Below, one piece after another: positions 49,432 through 63,296 of a DNA stretch of 64,000 nt. This stretch comes from Siphonodentalium dalli (taxonomy: Eukaryota; Mollusca; Scaphopoda; Gadilida; Siphonodentaliidae). The notes below the pieces were generated by a model, which saw only the letters and a list, made by a program, of their open reading frames with translations, searched no databases and had not been told where the DNA came from. The first letter of the stretch is position 1; each line of letters opens with the position of its first letter. The stretch is from NCBI GenBank assembly GCA_032622095.1, contig CP136069.1, forward strand, positions 198,929,239 through 198,993,238. Direction: 5' to 3'. The position numbers were made by a program, and so were the translations under genes.

Positions 49432-50163
49432 GTTTGTGGTCTGTGCGTGTGGGTGTGTGTGTATGTATGTGTGTGTGTGTTTCCGCGATGGAATCTGAAA
49501 CGGCTAACCGATTTTGACGAAACTTGGTACGGGTATGTAGTTTGACCTGAGGACTAACATGGGTATATCCGTTTGCCCGTGCGGCGTGACCTTGACCTTC
49601 AAATGACCTTGAACTCAAGTTCTCCGCTGAGCCGATTTTCACCAAATTTGGTATGTGGGGGTAGTTTCAGGCGCTGAGCAATTTCGTCACACCCGGATGC
49701 CCGTGCGGCGTGAACTTGAGATTTTAAATGACATTGAACTGTATCTGGGTATCCACTGGGCCGATTTCCACCATTTTTGGGGGTGTTGGTGTAGATGGGG
49801 ATGCCAACAAATTTCGTCTCACCCGCATGCCCGTCAGACAGGTACCCAGCTAAAACCTAATGTATAGTTTGTGACTTTTGTCTGTTAGCTATGGCCGGGA
49901 AAACTTCCGGACGGATTTCGACGAAACTTGATACCTAAGTGTACGTTTGTCCGGGAAGTGTTTTGGACGGGTCAAAGTGTGATGCTTGATCTTCAAAATG
50001 GTCGATTCAAGATCAAATCGGGTAATAGTGGCGGATTTCGACGAAATTCGATAGCTAGGGATACTTTTGTCCGGGCAGTGTTTTGGACGGCTTAACTCGT
50101 AACCCCGACCTGACATTGACATTCAAAACGGTAAATTCAAGGTCAAATCTGGTCAAATTTCGC
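49432..50163. repeat. Degenerate satellite, unit E
   Basis: Same as unit D. Confidence 0.7.
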
Positions 50164-50507
50164 ATAACTAGATCCGACGAAGCACCATAGGTCGCCTCGC
50201 ATATATAAGAGAATGCATTGGCTTAACAGTTGTTCTTCTGCCTGTGGTCTGCTGTTATTACCTGTATATGTCCCTCTAAATGAACATTAGACTGTCTCAA
50301 TGTATACATATATAACTCAATGTGTTAGTCCACTTAGTCAGGTAGGGTTACAGTAATGTGGAACACTCCGTTGGGGAAATATGATGGGATCGGAGAGTAC
50401 CCTTCCTCATAGTAGTTATCCTCGTAATTTTATACCCAAATTGGGCACCCCACGGTGTCATTCTTATAGATACATTGATTATATACAGTGATTCAGACCG
50501 TGTCAAA

Positions 50508-51072
50508 CTTAACACTGCCATCATGTTCATAACGTGAGGAAATCATTCATAGAGTACAGTCCCTGCAACGATGGACTTAACACTGCCATCATGTTCTCAA
50601 CATGTGAGGAAATCACTCATAGAGTTCAGACCCCTGCTACGATGGACTTAACACTGCCATCATGTTCATAACATGTGAGGAAATCACTCATAGAGTTCAG
50701 TCCCCTGCTACGATGGACTTAACACTGCCATCATTTTCATAACATGAGTGGAAATCACTCATAGAGTTCAGTCCCTGCTACGATGGACTTAACACTGCCA
50801 CCATGTTCATAACGTGAGGAAATCACTCATAGAGTTCAGTCCCCTGCTACGATGGACTTAACACTGCCATCATGTTCATAACGTGAGGAAATCACTCATA
50901 GATTTCAGTCCCCTGTTACGATGGACTTAACACTGCCATCATGTTCATAACGTGAGGAAATCACTCATAGAGTTCAGTCCCCTGCTACGATGGACTTAAC
51001 ACTGCCATCATGTGTTCATAACGTGAGGAAATCACTCATAGAGTTCAGCCCCCTGCTACGATGGACTTAACA
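50508..51072. repeat. Minisatellite, about 8 copies, unit E
   Basis: Same monomer order and length as unit D. Confidence 0.95.
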
Positions 51073-51780
51073 ATGGCGCTCGATGGGTGTGCATCACCGA
51101 CTTCAACTGTAGAACTTCAATCTGTTTCTAGGTTTCCCATGGCAGTTGAGGCCTAATCAGACTGAGTGTGAATTCGGTGATGCTATCCCGCCTTGTGGAA
51201 TAGTGTCATTAAATTCACCTTTTGGTGACCTAATTATGCAAATGTTAGACACACTAAATTCAGGCTTTGCTGTTTCATATTATTTTCTTAACCACCACTT
51301 ATCCAGGTGAAGAAAAATTGGGGGGTATATTGGACTGAGTTTGTCTTCTGCCTGTCAGGCGGTCCTTCTATACGCCTGTTGTGATGTCCATAAATCCGTC
51401 TATCAACAATTGTTGTCTTCTCCATATTAAAGACCGAATGTGTTCATATGTTTTGGTGTGCATGTTCCCTAGGTGACTTACAATCAGATTTGTTCAAATA
51501 GGTTCACCAGATCAAATAGGTCATAAGCCAGGGCCATAACTCTTTCCCTCCATAGTAATTCTTAAAACAATATCTTCTCAAGAACAATTGGGCCTATACA
51601 GCTTATATTTGGTATGGAGGAGCCTTGGGTGACCGGGGTTCAGGTTTGTTCAAATGGGGTAATTTTTAGGAAATGAGGCCCCCAGAGGGTGAATTCGGTG
51701 ATGCTAGCCCACCCTGCGGAATAGTGTCATTAAATTCACCATTTGGGGATCTCATTCTGCAAAGGTCAGACACACTAAAT

Positions 51781-52203
51781 ATATATAAAAGAATCAATGG
51801 ACAAGAGAAAACATTATTTGAAATAACTAATATTCATCAATAGCTTTTTACAAAATATGGCAACAGACTATTTTTAAGCTTATTCAACACGTAATAACAA
51901 GTCATCAACTTTCAAGTCATCAACTTTTCAATTTTCCATCACTATTATTAAATATCAGTAATTCGATCCGAAACCATACAACTACTTTCATAATTATCTC
52001 AATTCAGAGATATCACATGTACTTGTGGCTACATATACATGTTATAGATGTATTAGTCATTTATGATAAAATAATTATTCGTTTTTGTTTTTGTTTGATT
52101 ACCTGTCATTAGTCGACAGTTTTATTATATTGTTATATATTTGGATACACGACGATTATTATATTGTTATATCCAATAAAATAATTGAATTGAGAATTGA
52201 AAT
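51781..52203. mobile_element. Retroposon-like insertion, unit E
   Basis: Collinear copy, same left junction as unit D. Confidence 0.55.
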
Positions 52204-53171
52204 ACAGGCTTGGCTGTTCCAATATTATTTTCTTAACCACCACTTATCCGGGTAAAATCATACCCTGATTTTTCAAAGAAAAATTGGGGGGTATATTGGA
52301 TATTGGCGGGTATATTGATATTACTAGATGAATGGATATCATAGATGGGGATTCACATTTGTTCTAATATGGCCAGATATAAGAGAATTAACTCTTCTCT
52401 ATGTTGTTTGGTACTGGTATAATAATATTGATCTCTATGCAGCCTGGTGGGGGCAATATTTGAGGCAATGGGGAGGGAGTGTAGAGGGGGTGGAGTTTTG
52501 ACCCCCCTACTTTAATCAAAATTTAAACAGTTATAAATTTCATGCCTGATACAACATTAGTTGTACATGTAGATTGGATGTTCACACCAAAAATAGGTTA
52601 GAATTGTTCTCATAGTTTATTTTCTTCCCAACATTTATGTTTTTAAATCAGCAGTCCATATGTTCCTACTTCGGGTTAAACTGTTGGACAGAATTGGCCT
52701 CAAATTTTAACTTTATGGGGGTGTCAGGTTGGTAATTTTCAAACGTTTGAGATCTTGAAGTACTGGTACCAGTCGTAAAGTTCAACCTAAGAGGGATGTG
52801 CAAAAGGATTTTCGTGAACTTAGTACTGTGGTATGGTTGTCTTCTTTAAAAGGTAAGAGGTTGGAGATTTGTCAGTGGTGCGCAATTAGAAAGTTCAAGG
52901 CGAGGAGCCCTGTTCATCTGAGAACATCCAGCTATGTCCATGTTTAGAACTACTTGTCTTAAGTGATTTTGTCGAGTATTGACTGTTGTAACTTGTAGTC
53001 TTCAGAGTCCCAGTCTTTACAGTCTGGTAGGCGACCCACAGTCATTGACTGTCTTGTAAGCAACTTAGAAAAAAAAGACTACCAAAGATACCTTTATTTG
53101 CGAGCTACTATTCGACGAAACTTCCGCCCACAACCGCTTCGTAACTAGGCCACGAATTCGGGGTAGAAACG

Positions 53172-53244
53172 TGACGTCATAAACGAATGGTACGTTACGT
53201 TGAGTTAGTTTTCTATATGACATTATTAATATTCTTTCTATATA
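53172..53244 (+). promoter_or_regulatory. Core promoter of copy F: CRE and TATA box
   Basis: CRE at 53172-53179; TATATA at 53239-53244, 71 nt before the ATG at 53310. Confidence 0.48.
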
Positions 53245-53309
53245 CTGCTTCGACTAAATTTTACTCGCTAAAGTAATAGAACACAGACCTAGACTATTAG
53301 TATATAGTT

Positions 53310-55675
53310 ATGGATTCAATTAGTTCTAGAAGGTAAGCTCAAATTATATTTTTATTTAATTTAATTAGAATGAAAGATGAATATATAATTTATTCGCGAT
53401 TGTAATAAGATGTAAATTTCGCGATTATATATAGCGCGCGATAACTATATATAACGAAATTAAGAAATTTTGGGTGTTTCGAGGGAGAACTCATCGTTTA
53501 TTGCGCATCCCTTTATCACAAAGGCTGGAGTGCTCACAACTGGACTGAGCATGTCTCGTTAATGATGAATTAATGGGATATCTATGTTATCAAACGAATA
53601 TGTTAATTTCAGTAGCGGAAGACACAATTTGGAAATGGACTTCGAACTAAAGAAGATCGCAAATTCCGCAGCATTCGGTTCGGGTGATGATGTAATGGAG
53701 ACCTGGAGTCATCTGACTGCATTCAGCTCGTGTGGCGATGTAATGGAGGCCTGGACACCCCTGACTGCGATGATGGAATGTGATGGTGAGTATATTAAGG
53801 GGGGTGGGTCAAGTGGCCAATTTTAATGGGGATTTCCATGCAAATGTTATATGCGAATCAGTTGTCGGGGAACGAAAGCAGCCAACTGGCATTTATTTTT
53901 TCCACTCGTTTTCAATTCCACATATCTGCATAGACTCCAGCCAACAATTAATTTCAATTAATTATACTTCTTTATGTTTAAACATATTTTTATCGTAATA
54001 TAATATTACAAGAGTGATCGGGGCACAAGTTTTGAAAACTTACCTTTCTTTACTGGCGATATACACTGAGATCGCGCTATTTGCACAAATGAGTATAGTG
54101 TTTATTTTTTCATCCTCTCAGATATATCTGTCTCCATTCCGGATAACTGTCTGGTGGAAGCTGTTGATAACGTGTGTCAATCTGCACCAAACTACGGATG
54201 GCTGTTTGCAAACAGAGGTAAGCTTGTTACCAGGCCCCAGAGTCCACAGGGGGGGGGGTGAATTTAGTGACGCAACATGCTCAGACCTCATATCCCTTTG
54301 AAAGTATCTTTATTATCAAATTAACTAGATTTTTAGTTCCTTTACAAACTTTACAAAAAAAGTTCATTTTTCATTTTAGTTTAGTTTCTCTATATCCCCA
54401 GATTGGCAGACGACACAATAATAGAGGTGTCCAATGGGCACGTCACCATCTGTGAACTTAAATTTGAGTCTATATATGTCTCCCATAGCAAATGAGGCCA
54501 TGTAGAATGAGGTCCACATATGGGCAATTTAGTGATGTTAGCCCGCTGTCACCCTCTGGGAATCATTCTGCACATGACCACCACCATATTTTGAGACCTG
54601 ACTGTTGCCTCAGTATGTCTTATTCGATGATAACTGTGCAAGGTCTACTGAATTTAAATAAAATCTCTATGTATAATGTAGAAAATGTAGAAAAACAATA
54701 TTGTTCCCGTCTTATGTTTAGGTCATATTATATGTATTATATATGTGATGTGGTGTGTAAGATACCACGTAAAGCTCACATTACACCAATATTGTTCACG
54801 CTACATTGGCTTCCGGTTTCCAGATTAATAGTGTGGTCGTGGGAGAGTTGAACCCAGAAGAAATTGGATACAAATTGGTGTCATTCGGATCGACTCGAAA
54901 CAACACCAGGAAAAAAATATCCGTATTATAAGTTCAAGATGCTCGCAACGACTTACAAGTCATCAAAAACTGTGCACCACAATAACCCAAACATAACATA
55001 TATGCATATGTACAACCGAGGCATCTTAGGTCCGAGGACTTAGTGTTCTTATACCGTACCCAAAGGTTGATCGTATATATATAGTTTCAGTGACATGTCG
55101 TATATTCCATAGCCGGACCGACTCTCTGGATGCATGATCACCCGCAACCGCCCTGGATATGATGAATTCAAATGTCTTTTGAAAACTCTTCTGAACACTT
55201 GGGCGTGGAACTATACTGAACTAGCTATTAATGCGGGCTACATAATGATCCCTTGTTTAAACTTGAAATTTGTGAATTTATTTTAATGTTGTCCCTTGAA
55301 ACCTCGGTGTTATGTGCGCTATACAAGAAATGTGTCAATTGATATAATGTCTAATCTATACATTTAATAGGAGAGAATCTATATAGAGACGTCGATTGTT
55401 GCCCCATATGTGTTGTTGTTGTTGTTGTTATTTTATTCTACATTTTGTTCTCTAATTGTTGTTTTTTCTTACATTCCTTATTTTTCTTCCTTTCTTTCAT
55501 TTGCGCATACAATTTCAATGATGGATATTTCTCTTTTTCAGACGAGACAAATAACGAAATCGTCGTGGGAGGTAATGACCTAATCATTCCCAGAAAAATC
55601 AATAAATGCAGAAGAATTGCCCGGGCAGTTAGAAGAAGTTTCGGATGCATCATGAGAGATTACACATTACAGTAA
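53310..55675 (+). CDS. Copy F of array gene, complete
   Basis: Exons: 53310-53332, 53613-53785, 54122-54217, then 3a 54410-54495 or 3b 55542-55675. Exons 1 and 2 are identical to copy E at the protein level. Exon 3 has Gly95 changed to Ala (W-L-F-A-N-R), the only change to this motif in the window. 3b keeps Val105. Both terminal exons give open frames. The near identity to E outside these sites points to a very recent duplication or to homogenisation. Confidence 0.63.
54657..54662 (+). terminator. Poly(A) signal after exon 3a, copy F
   Basis: AATAAA 162 nt after the 3a stop (54493-54495). Confidence 0.5.
54739..55336 (+). mobile_element. LINE fragment, unit F
   Basis: Collinear copy, almost identical to unit E. 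Confidence 0.73.
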
Positions 55676-55765
55676 AACACAATTGATGATATACATACTA
55701 ATTTCTAAGCCAGAAACGACAATATTATACACCAATTGCATGCCTTGGGTGAAGTGTCGGGAACG

Positions 55766-55868
55766 ATTTTCCCGAGGTTGTGTCTTTTGAACAACACACA
55801 GGACTATTGACCAAGGCCGCAGGTAAATAGTCCTACTTGCTGTTCATAATACACCATCGTGGGGAAAT
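55766..55868. repeat. Palindrome R1, unit F
   Basis: Collinear copy, same as unit E. Confidence 0.7.
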
Positions 55869-56079
55869 AGCGCTCGCTATATTGCACCCAAGGCTGTCAA
55901 TATATGTCAGTGAGTACGGATTCAAACACAAAAGTACTGAAATTCAATATATGGCAAATTCTTACACATCTTACTAATATTTGGCCAAATACATACCCAT
56001 TTCTTTATGATTGCATTGGCTATACACATATGCGTGTCTTTAACAGTTTCATAACGGGGAGTAGCATTAAAGACCATGT

Positions 56080-56148
56080 GCCAGTGCATTATCTTATATA
56101 TGCGAGTCTCCCATAAGGACCCTCGCATATATAAGAGAATGCACTTGC
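56080..56148. repeat. Hairpin H2, unit F
   Basis: Same sequence as unit A. One extra G lies just upstream (acggggagtag). Confidence 0.75.
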
Positions 56149-56231
56149 TTACAAGGTCAATGCAAATATTGTGAGGCCACTGTATTTTAAGAGGATGCAT
56201 TAATTGGCACAGAGTTTTCGCAAAATTTCAG

Positions 56232-56497
56232 GAAGCTCCTGCCATGGAAGGGTTATCATCTTATCTGTGCATGATCGTCCATCCGGGTATCGAACTGGGG
56301 TCTTGGATCAATCATCGACGTATATTAAATATAGATCGATGGATCAATGGATGGATCATCTGGGGACGGTGGTCGCTGTTTGTCCCTGGGTCAGCCCGCC
56401 GATGTGTCGGAGCACTGGTCGAGTGCGGATGACAGCTATCGTCCAACGGTTGGCACAGTGGGCGGCCATGATTGCTGTCTTCGGGTTCATCGGGTGA
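56232..56497 (+). other. GC-rich block, unit F
   Basis: Identical frame to unit C. Confidence 0.25.
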
Positions 56498-56750
56498 TTT
56501 GTCTTTTCTTTCTGGGCGCTAGGGAGATCGAAGGGTGGGCGCTCTACTCGGAGTGAAATCACATTTTTACTCGGCTCGAATTATTGTAAACATTACGATC
56601 CTTATACACATCAGAAAGACTTCTAATTAACTGTTCAATGCATATGTACGCTGGCACTATGGCAGACCACTTATTAATATTAGTGTTCAATGCAAAATGT
56701 TTAGTTCGTGTCTTTGGAAGATTGTGTGATTGCTCAGTTATTGTTTGTCA

Positions 56751-57895
56751 ATATCATACGGCGTAATATGAGAATTCATTGTGAGCACGGAGGATTCGAT
56801 GTGATGCCAATGAGGGTTCTATAGCGTTTTTGGTTGTTTTGTTTTTCCTTTTCAGTAAAGTAGCGAGAACTATTTTCCCGAGGTTGTGTCTTTTGAACAG
56901 CACGCAGGACTATTGACCAAGGCCGCAGGTAAATAGTTCTGCTTGCTATTCAGAATACACCATCGAGGGGAAATAGGGCTGGGTATTGCACACCAATGTG
57001 CATTTTTTGGTTATTAGTGGTAACTCATACAAAGAGGTTCACTGCTTGATAGTAAACATGTAATTGCTAACATTTGGTCATTTTCCCGGTGGGGAGACCC
57101 TTCTCGCACACCTATAGACCGTCGAATGGGTGTGGATGGCACTGGGTATATATAATTCATATTTACTAGCCAGGTACTGCCAACAAAAAAAATCAGTGCA
57201 ATTGATAAATGGCTTTAAACACAAATATCAACGCGGAGGTGTTGTGATTATCAATATACAGACATCACAACACATAAGTATACCACGGTTGCATGGCACT
57301 GTGGCCCATTTACGTCTCATGACGCGCACAGTTGCGAAAATTATTTTCAGGATGTGATGTCTTTTGAATATCATGCAGGACTATTTACCAAAGCCGCAGG
57401 TAAATAGTCCGGCTTGTTGTTCAGAAGACATCATCGAGGGGGAACACTATTGAACACTATTGAACACCAATTAAGGCAGTCAATACGTGTTGTATTGACA
57501 CAATTCTCCCCAGGCAGCCGAGGGATACATACATCATAGTGCAAGTAAATACGCACATGTCTTAGACAATGCAAAACTGTGACGATTTAGTTGCAATAAC
57601 CGAGCATTTTATCAAATGCACTTATTTTTTCGTTGAGAGTACAAAGCTAGTGAACAGGATATCAATATACACAGTGCCATATATATGGCTTATACATATG
57701 TGAGAAGGGTCTCCCCACTGGGCAAACGACCAAATGTTATCATTTACATGTTTATTATCAAGCAATGAACCTCTTTGTATGAGCTACAAAACAAACAAAA
57801 ATAAATGCACAAAAACGCTCACACCCTCGTTGGCATCACATCGAATCTTCCGTGCTCTCAACGAATCCTCGGATCGATTACGCAATGTGAACATG
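56751..57895. mobile_element. Foldback element, unit F
   Basis: Like unit E. A small patch (gacaatgc, gacgattta) matches unit D instead of E, suggesting patchy exchange between units. Confidence 0.7.
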
Positions 57896-58137
57896 ATTTA
57901 GTTTGAACTTGTGTATATAATTTATTGTGATTTTTCTACATACATGAGTTATTTCTTGTGTATATAATTCTATTGTAGTAGTCTATAATAAATCAATTAT
58001 TTCCTCTGACTTTATTTTTATTTTTCTATTTATCCTTTGTATACTCATGGACGAGTAGATCCCTTAGGAAATGTTTCAGATAATATGTGACCCGCCATAT
58101 CAAATCCAGTCGGAAGTCGGGATTTGTTTTACCCTGT

Positions 58138-58206
58138 GCCAATGCATTCTCTTATATATGCGAGTCGACCATAGGTCGCCTCGCATATATAAGAGAATGC
58201 ATTGGC
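58138..58206. repeat. Hairpin H1, unit F
   Basis: Identical hairpin; the half copy starts at 60286. Confidence 0.85.
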
Positions 58207-58436
58207 TTAACAACTTTTTATCATGTTTTTTAAATAAATGTTTCTTACAATTTTTAGGACATAAAATAAAAAAACATCCATTACCCTGCAGGGAGCCCCC
58301 ACACATATATAGAAGCACATAGAAGAGTGTCGTCTGCTCATGTTTGTCTGGGGCTCTGTATGGGTGAAATTATAAAATTGTTAAAGAATACAAGAACAAA
58401 TTATTAAAATTGTTGCTTTTCAAGTTTAGGCGTGAA

Positions 58437-58613
58437 TGACGTCATTAATTTTTACAATACCATGAAACAGCATTTCGACGCGATGAAAATCCGGACAAGA
58501 AAAATGGGTTAAAAATCACGTGATTTTGGCCTATAGATTAGTTTCGTTTGACCAATTTCGTTGGTTAGCTGAATAAAATCAGCGAAGACGTCATGACATG
58601 GTCCATGACGTCA
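58437..58613. promoter_or_regulatory. CRE cluster with 135-bp deletion, unit F
   Basis: Same deletion and junction as unit D. Confidence 0.35.
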
Positions 58614-59024
58614 TTTGCGTCATTTGGTGTTGTGGGCTAGAATCCAGAAAATATTGGTCTCCGCAGGAAACACTGATTTCACATCAGTATACTAGACTTG
58701 GTTGCATTTATAACCGTTTTCGCAAAAGATATATGCGAAAATAGCACAAGCAAACGTGCCTGCTTCAGAATCAAATTACCACAGTTGAATAGCCAAGGAT
58801 GTACCCTTTCCAACAATGTATAGCACGACATCGTGTGTTGCGCCGATGTTTACTTATGGTGTTTTGTAATAACGATCCCGCCTTAGCTGCGTGTAATTTT
58901 CCTCCGGACAAATTGCTTAGCGAAAAATCCCCCTAATAGGCGGACAACATATTCAGCAAGTTCCCGTCTCGCAACGATTTGGCCTCACAGACATATCAGC
59001 GGCTTATCAATTCCTTCGAGATAA

Positions 59025-59231
59025 ATGATTGAACCAATCTACCCTAACAAGGGGGATTTTTTCACGGTTGTATATCGCGCGAATAGTATTGGCTGGCTGC
59101 CAGGTATTCACACTCAACATCGGAACGCGGCTTATTATTTGAAATCATTTGTGAGCAGTGGTGGCGGCGAGGAAGTCAAATTATATGTCCACCATAACAT
59201 GGGTCGCCTTCGTTGGAGAAGCTGGAATTAA
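59025..59231 (+). CDS. 68-codon open frame, unit F
   Basis: Same as unit D. Confidence 0.25.
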   Translation: MIEPIYPNKGDFFTVVYRANSIGWLPGIHTQHRNAAYYLKSFVSSGGGEEVKLYVHHNMGRLRWRSWN

Positions 59232-59533
59232 GCCTCAACCAAATTTGTTGTCAAGTTGATGTGGGGGGCTTATATGACCTTGACCTTGACCATAAAACGA
59301 CCTTGACCTCTGTTGAAAGACATCTCACTTAAAGGGCCATTTTGCTAGATATGTGTTGCGATGTACGCGCTCATGTCAATATGCAGAGGCCTTTTATAGC
59401 TATCCTTTAGAAATATACCGGTATCGAGGCTCCTCCTACATACTCGAGTCTGTATCTGACGAACAGAAACATGGGAGTACGATATCAATTTAAACTTGAC
59501 CTCCATAAAGAATCTATTATATATTTGAGGAAA

Positions 59534-60265
59534 GTTTGTGGTCTGTGCGTGTGGGTGTGTGTGTATGTATGTGTGTGTGTGTTTCCGCGATGGAATCTGA
59601 AACGGCTAACCGATTTTGACGAAACTTGGTACGGGTATGTAGTTTGACCTGAGGACTAACATGGGTATATCCGTTTGCCCGTGCGGCGTGACCTTGACCT
59701 TCAAATGACCTTGAACTCAAGTTCTCCGCTGAGCCGATTTTCACCAAATTTGGTATGTGGGGGTAGTTTCAGGCGCTGAGCAATTTCGTCACACCCGGAT
59801 GCCCGTGCGGCGTGAACTTGAGATTTTAAATGACATTGAACTGTATCTGGGTATCCACTGGGCCGATTTCCACCATTTTTGGGGGTGTTGGTGTAGATGG
59901 GGATGCCAACAAATTTCGTCTCACCCGCATGCCCGTCAGACAGGTACCCAGCTAAAACCTAATGTATAGTTTGTGACTTTTGTCTGTTAGCTATGGCCGG
60001 GAAAACTTCCGGACGGATTTCGACGAAACTTGATACCTAAGTGTACGTTTGTCCGGGAAGTGTTTTGGACGGGTCAAAGTGTGATGCTTGATCTTCAAAA
60101 TGGTCGATTCAAGATCAAATCGGGTAATAGTGGCGGATTTCGACGAAATTCGATAGCTAGGGATACTTTTGTCCGGGCAGTGTTTTGGACGGCTTAACTC
60201 GTAACCCCGACCTGACATTGACATTCAAAACGGTAAATTCAAGGTCAAATCTGGTCAAATTTCGC
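59534..60265. repeat. Degenerate satellite, unit F
   Basis: Same as unit D. Confidence 0.7.
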
Positions 60266-60609
60266 ATAACTAGATCCGACGAAGCACCATAGGTCGCCTC
60301 GCATATATAAGAGAATGCATTGGCTTAACAGTTGTTCTTCTGCCTGTGGTCTGCTGTTATTACCTGTATATGTCCCTCTAAATGAACATTAGACTGTCTC
60401 AATGTATACATATATAACTCAATGTGTTAGTCCACTTAGTCAGGTAGGGTTACAGTAATGTGGAACACTCCGTTGGGGAAATATGATGGGATCGGAGAGT
60501 ACCCTTCCTCATAGTAGTTATCCTCGTAATTTTATACCCAAATTGGGCACCCCACGGTGTCATTCTTATAGATACATTGATTATATACAGTGATTCAGAC
60601 CGTGTCAAA

Positions 60610-61174
60610 CTTAACACTGCCATCATGTTCATAACGTGAGGAAATCATTCATAGAGTACAGTCCCTGCAACGATGGACTTAACACTGCCATCATGTTCTC
60701 AACATGTGAGGAAATCACTCATAGAGTTCAGACCCCTGCTACGATGGACTTAACACTGCCATCATGTTCATAACATGTGAGGAAATCACTCATAGAGTTC
60801 AGTCCCCTGCTACGATGGACTTAACACTGCCATCATTTTCATAACATGAGTGGAAATCACTCATAGAGTTCAGTCCCTGCTACGATGGACTTAACACTGC
60901 CACCATGTTCATAACGTGAGGAAATCACTCATAGAGTTCAGTCCCCTGCTACGATGGACTTAACACTGCCATCATGTTCATAACGTGAGGAAATCACTCA
61001 TAGATTTCAGTCCCCTGTTACGATGGACTTAACACTGCCATCATGTTCATAACGTGAGGAAATCACTCATAGAGTTCAGTCCCCTGCTACGATGGACTTA
61101 ACACTGCCATCATGTGTTCATAACGTGAGGAAATCACTCATAGAGTTCAGCCCCCTGCTACGATGGACTTAACA
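60610..61174. repeat. Minisatellite, about 8 copies, unit F
   Basis: Same monomer order and length as unit D. Confidence 0.95.
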
Positions 61175-61883
61175 ATGGCGCTCGATGGGTGTGCATCACC
61201 GACTTCAACTGTAGAACTTCAATCTGTTTCTAGGTTTCCCATGGCAGTTGAGGCCTAATCAGACTGAGTGTGAATTCGGTGATGCTATCCCGCCTTGTGG
61301 AATAGTGTCATTAAATTCACCTTTTGGTGACCTAATTATGCAAATGTTAGACACACTAAATTCAGGCTTTGCTGTTTCATATTATTTTCTTAACCACCAC
61401 TTATCCAGGTGAAGAAAAATTGGGGGGTATATTGGACTGAGTTTGTCTTCTGCCTGTCAGGCGGTCCTTCTATACGCCTGTTGTGATGTCCATAAATCCG
61501 TCTATCAACAATTGTTGTCTTCTCCATATTAAAGACCGAATGTGTTCATATGTTTTGGTGTGCATGTTCCCTAGGTGACTTACAATCAGATTTGTTCAAA
61601 TAAGTTCACCAGATCAAATAGGTCATAAGCCAGGGCCATAACTCTTTCCCTCCATAGTAATTCTTAAAACAATATCTTCTCAAGAACAATTGGGCCTATA
61701 CAGCTTATATTTGGTATGGAGGAGCCTTGGGTGACCGGGGTTCAGGTTTGTTCAAATGGGGTAATTTTTAGGAAATGAGGCCCCCAGAGGGTGAATTCGG
61801 TGATGCTAGCCCACCCTGCGGAATAGTGTCATTAAATTCACCATTTGGGGATCTCATTCTGCAAAGGTCAGACACACTAAATA

Positions 61884-62299
61884 TATATAAAAGAATCAAT
61901 GGACAAGAGAAAACATTATTTGAAATAACTAATATTCATCAATAGCTTTTTACAAAATATGGCAACAGACTATTTTTAAGCTTATTCAACACGTAATAAC
62001 AAGTCATCAACTTTCAAGTCATCAACTTTTCAATTTTCCATCACTATTATTAAATATCAGTAATTCGATCCGAAACCATACAACTACTTTCATAATTATC
62101 TCAATTCAGAGATATCACATGTACTTGTGGCTACATATACATGTTATAGATGTATTAGTCATTTATGATAAAATAATTATTCGTTTTTGTTTTTGTTTGA
62201 TTACCTGTCATTAGTCGACAGTTTTATTATATTGTTATATATTTGGATACACGACGATTATTATATTGTTATATCCAATAAAATAATTGAATTGAGAAT
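61884..62299. mobile_element. Retroposon-like insertion, unit F, right end deleted
   Basis: A 115-bp deletion removes the right junction and the right half of the split repeat (gaattgagaat joins attgatattac). Confidence 0.55.
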
Positions 62300-63158
62300 A
62301 TTGATATTACTAGATGAATGGATATCATAGATGGGGATTCACATTTGTTCTAATATGGCCAGATATAAGAGAATTAACTCTTCTCTATGTTGTTTGGTAC
62401 TGGTATAATAATATTGATCTCTATGCAGCCTGGGTGGGGGCAATATTTGAGGCAATGGGGAGGGAGTGTAGAGGGGGTGGAGTTTTGACCCCCCTACTTT
62501 AATCAAAATTTAAACAGTTATAAATTTCATGCCTGATACAACATTAGTTGTACATGTAGATTGGATGTTCACACCAAAAATAGGTTAGAATTGTTCTCAT
62601 AGTTTATTTTCTTCCCAACATTTATGTTTTTAAATCAGCAGTCCATATGTTCCTACTTCGGGTTAAACTGTTGGACAGAATTGGCCTCAAATTTTAACTT
62701 TATGGGGGTGTCAGGTTGGTAATTTTCAAACGTTTGAGATCTTGAAGTACTGGTACCAGTTGTAAAGTTCAACCTAAGAGGGATGTGCAAAAGGATTTTC
62801 GTGAACTTAGTACTGTGGTATGGTTGTCTTCTTTAAAAGGTAAGAGGTTGGAGATTTGTCAGTGGTGCGCAATTAGAAAGTTCAAGGCGAGGAGCCCTGT
62901 TCATCTGAGAACATCCAGCTATGTCCATGTTTAGAACTACTTGTCTTAAGTGATTTTGTCGAGTATTGACTGTTGTAACTTGTAGTCTTCAGAGTCCCAG
63001 TCTTTACAGTCTGGTAGGCGACCCACAGTCATTGACTGTCTTGTAAGCAACTTAGAAAAAAAAGACTACCAAAGATACCTTTATTTGCGAGCTACTATTC
63101 GACGAAACTTCCGCCCACAACCGCTTCGTAACTAGGCCACGAATTCGGGGTAGAAACG

Positions 63159-63231
63159 TGACGTCATAAACGAATGGTACGTTACGTTGAGTTAGTTTTC
63201 TATATGACATTATTAATATTCTTTCTATATA
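63159..63231 (+). promoter_or_regulatory. Core promoter of copy G: CRE and TATA box
   Basis: CRE at 63159-63166; TATATA at 63226-63231, 71 nt before the ATG at 63297. Confidence 0.48.
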
Positions 63232-63296
63232 CTGCTTCGACTAAATTTTACTCGCTAAAGTAATAGAACACAGACCTAGACTATTAGTATATAGTT

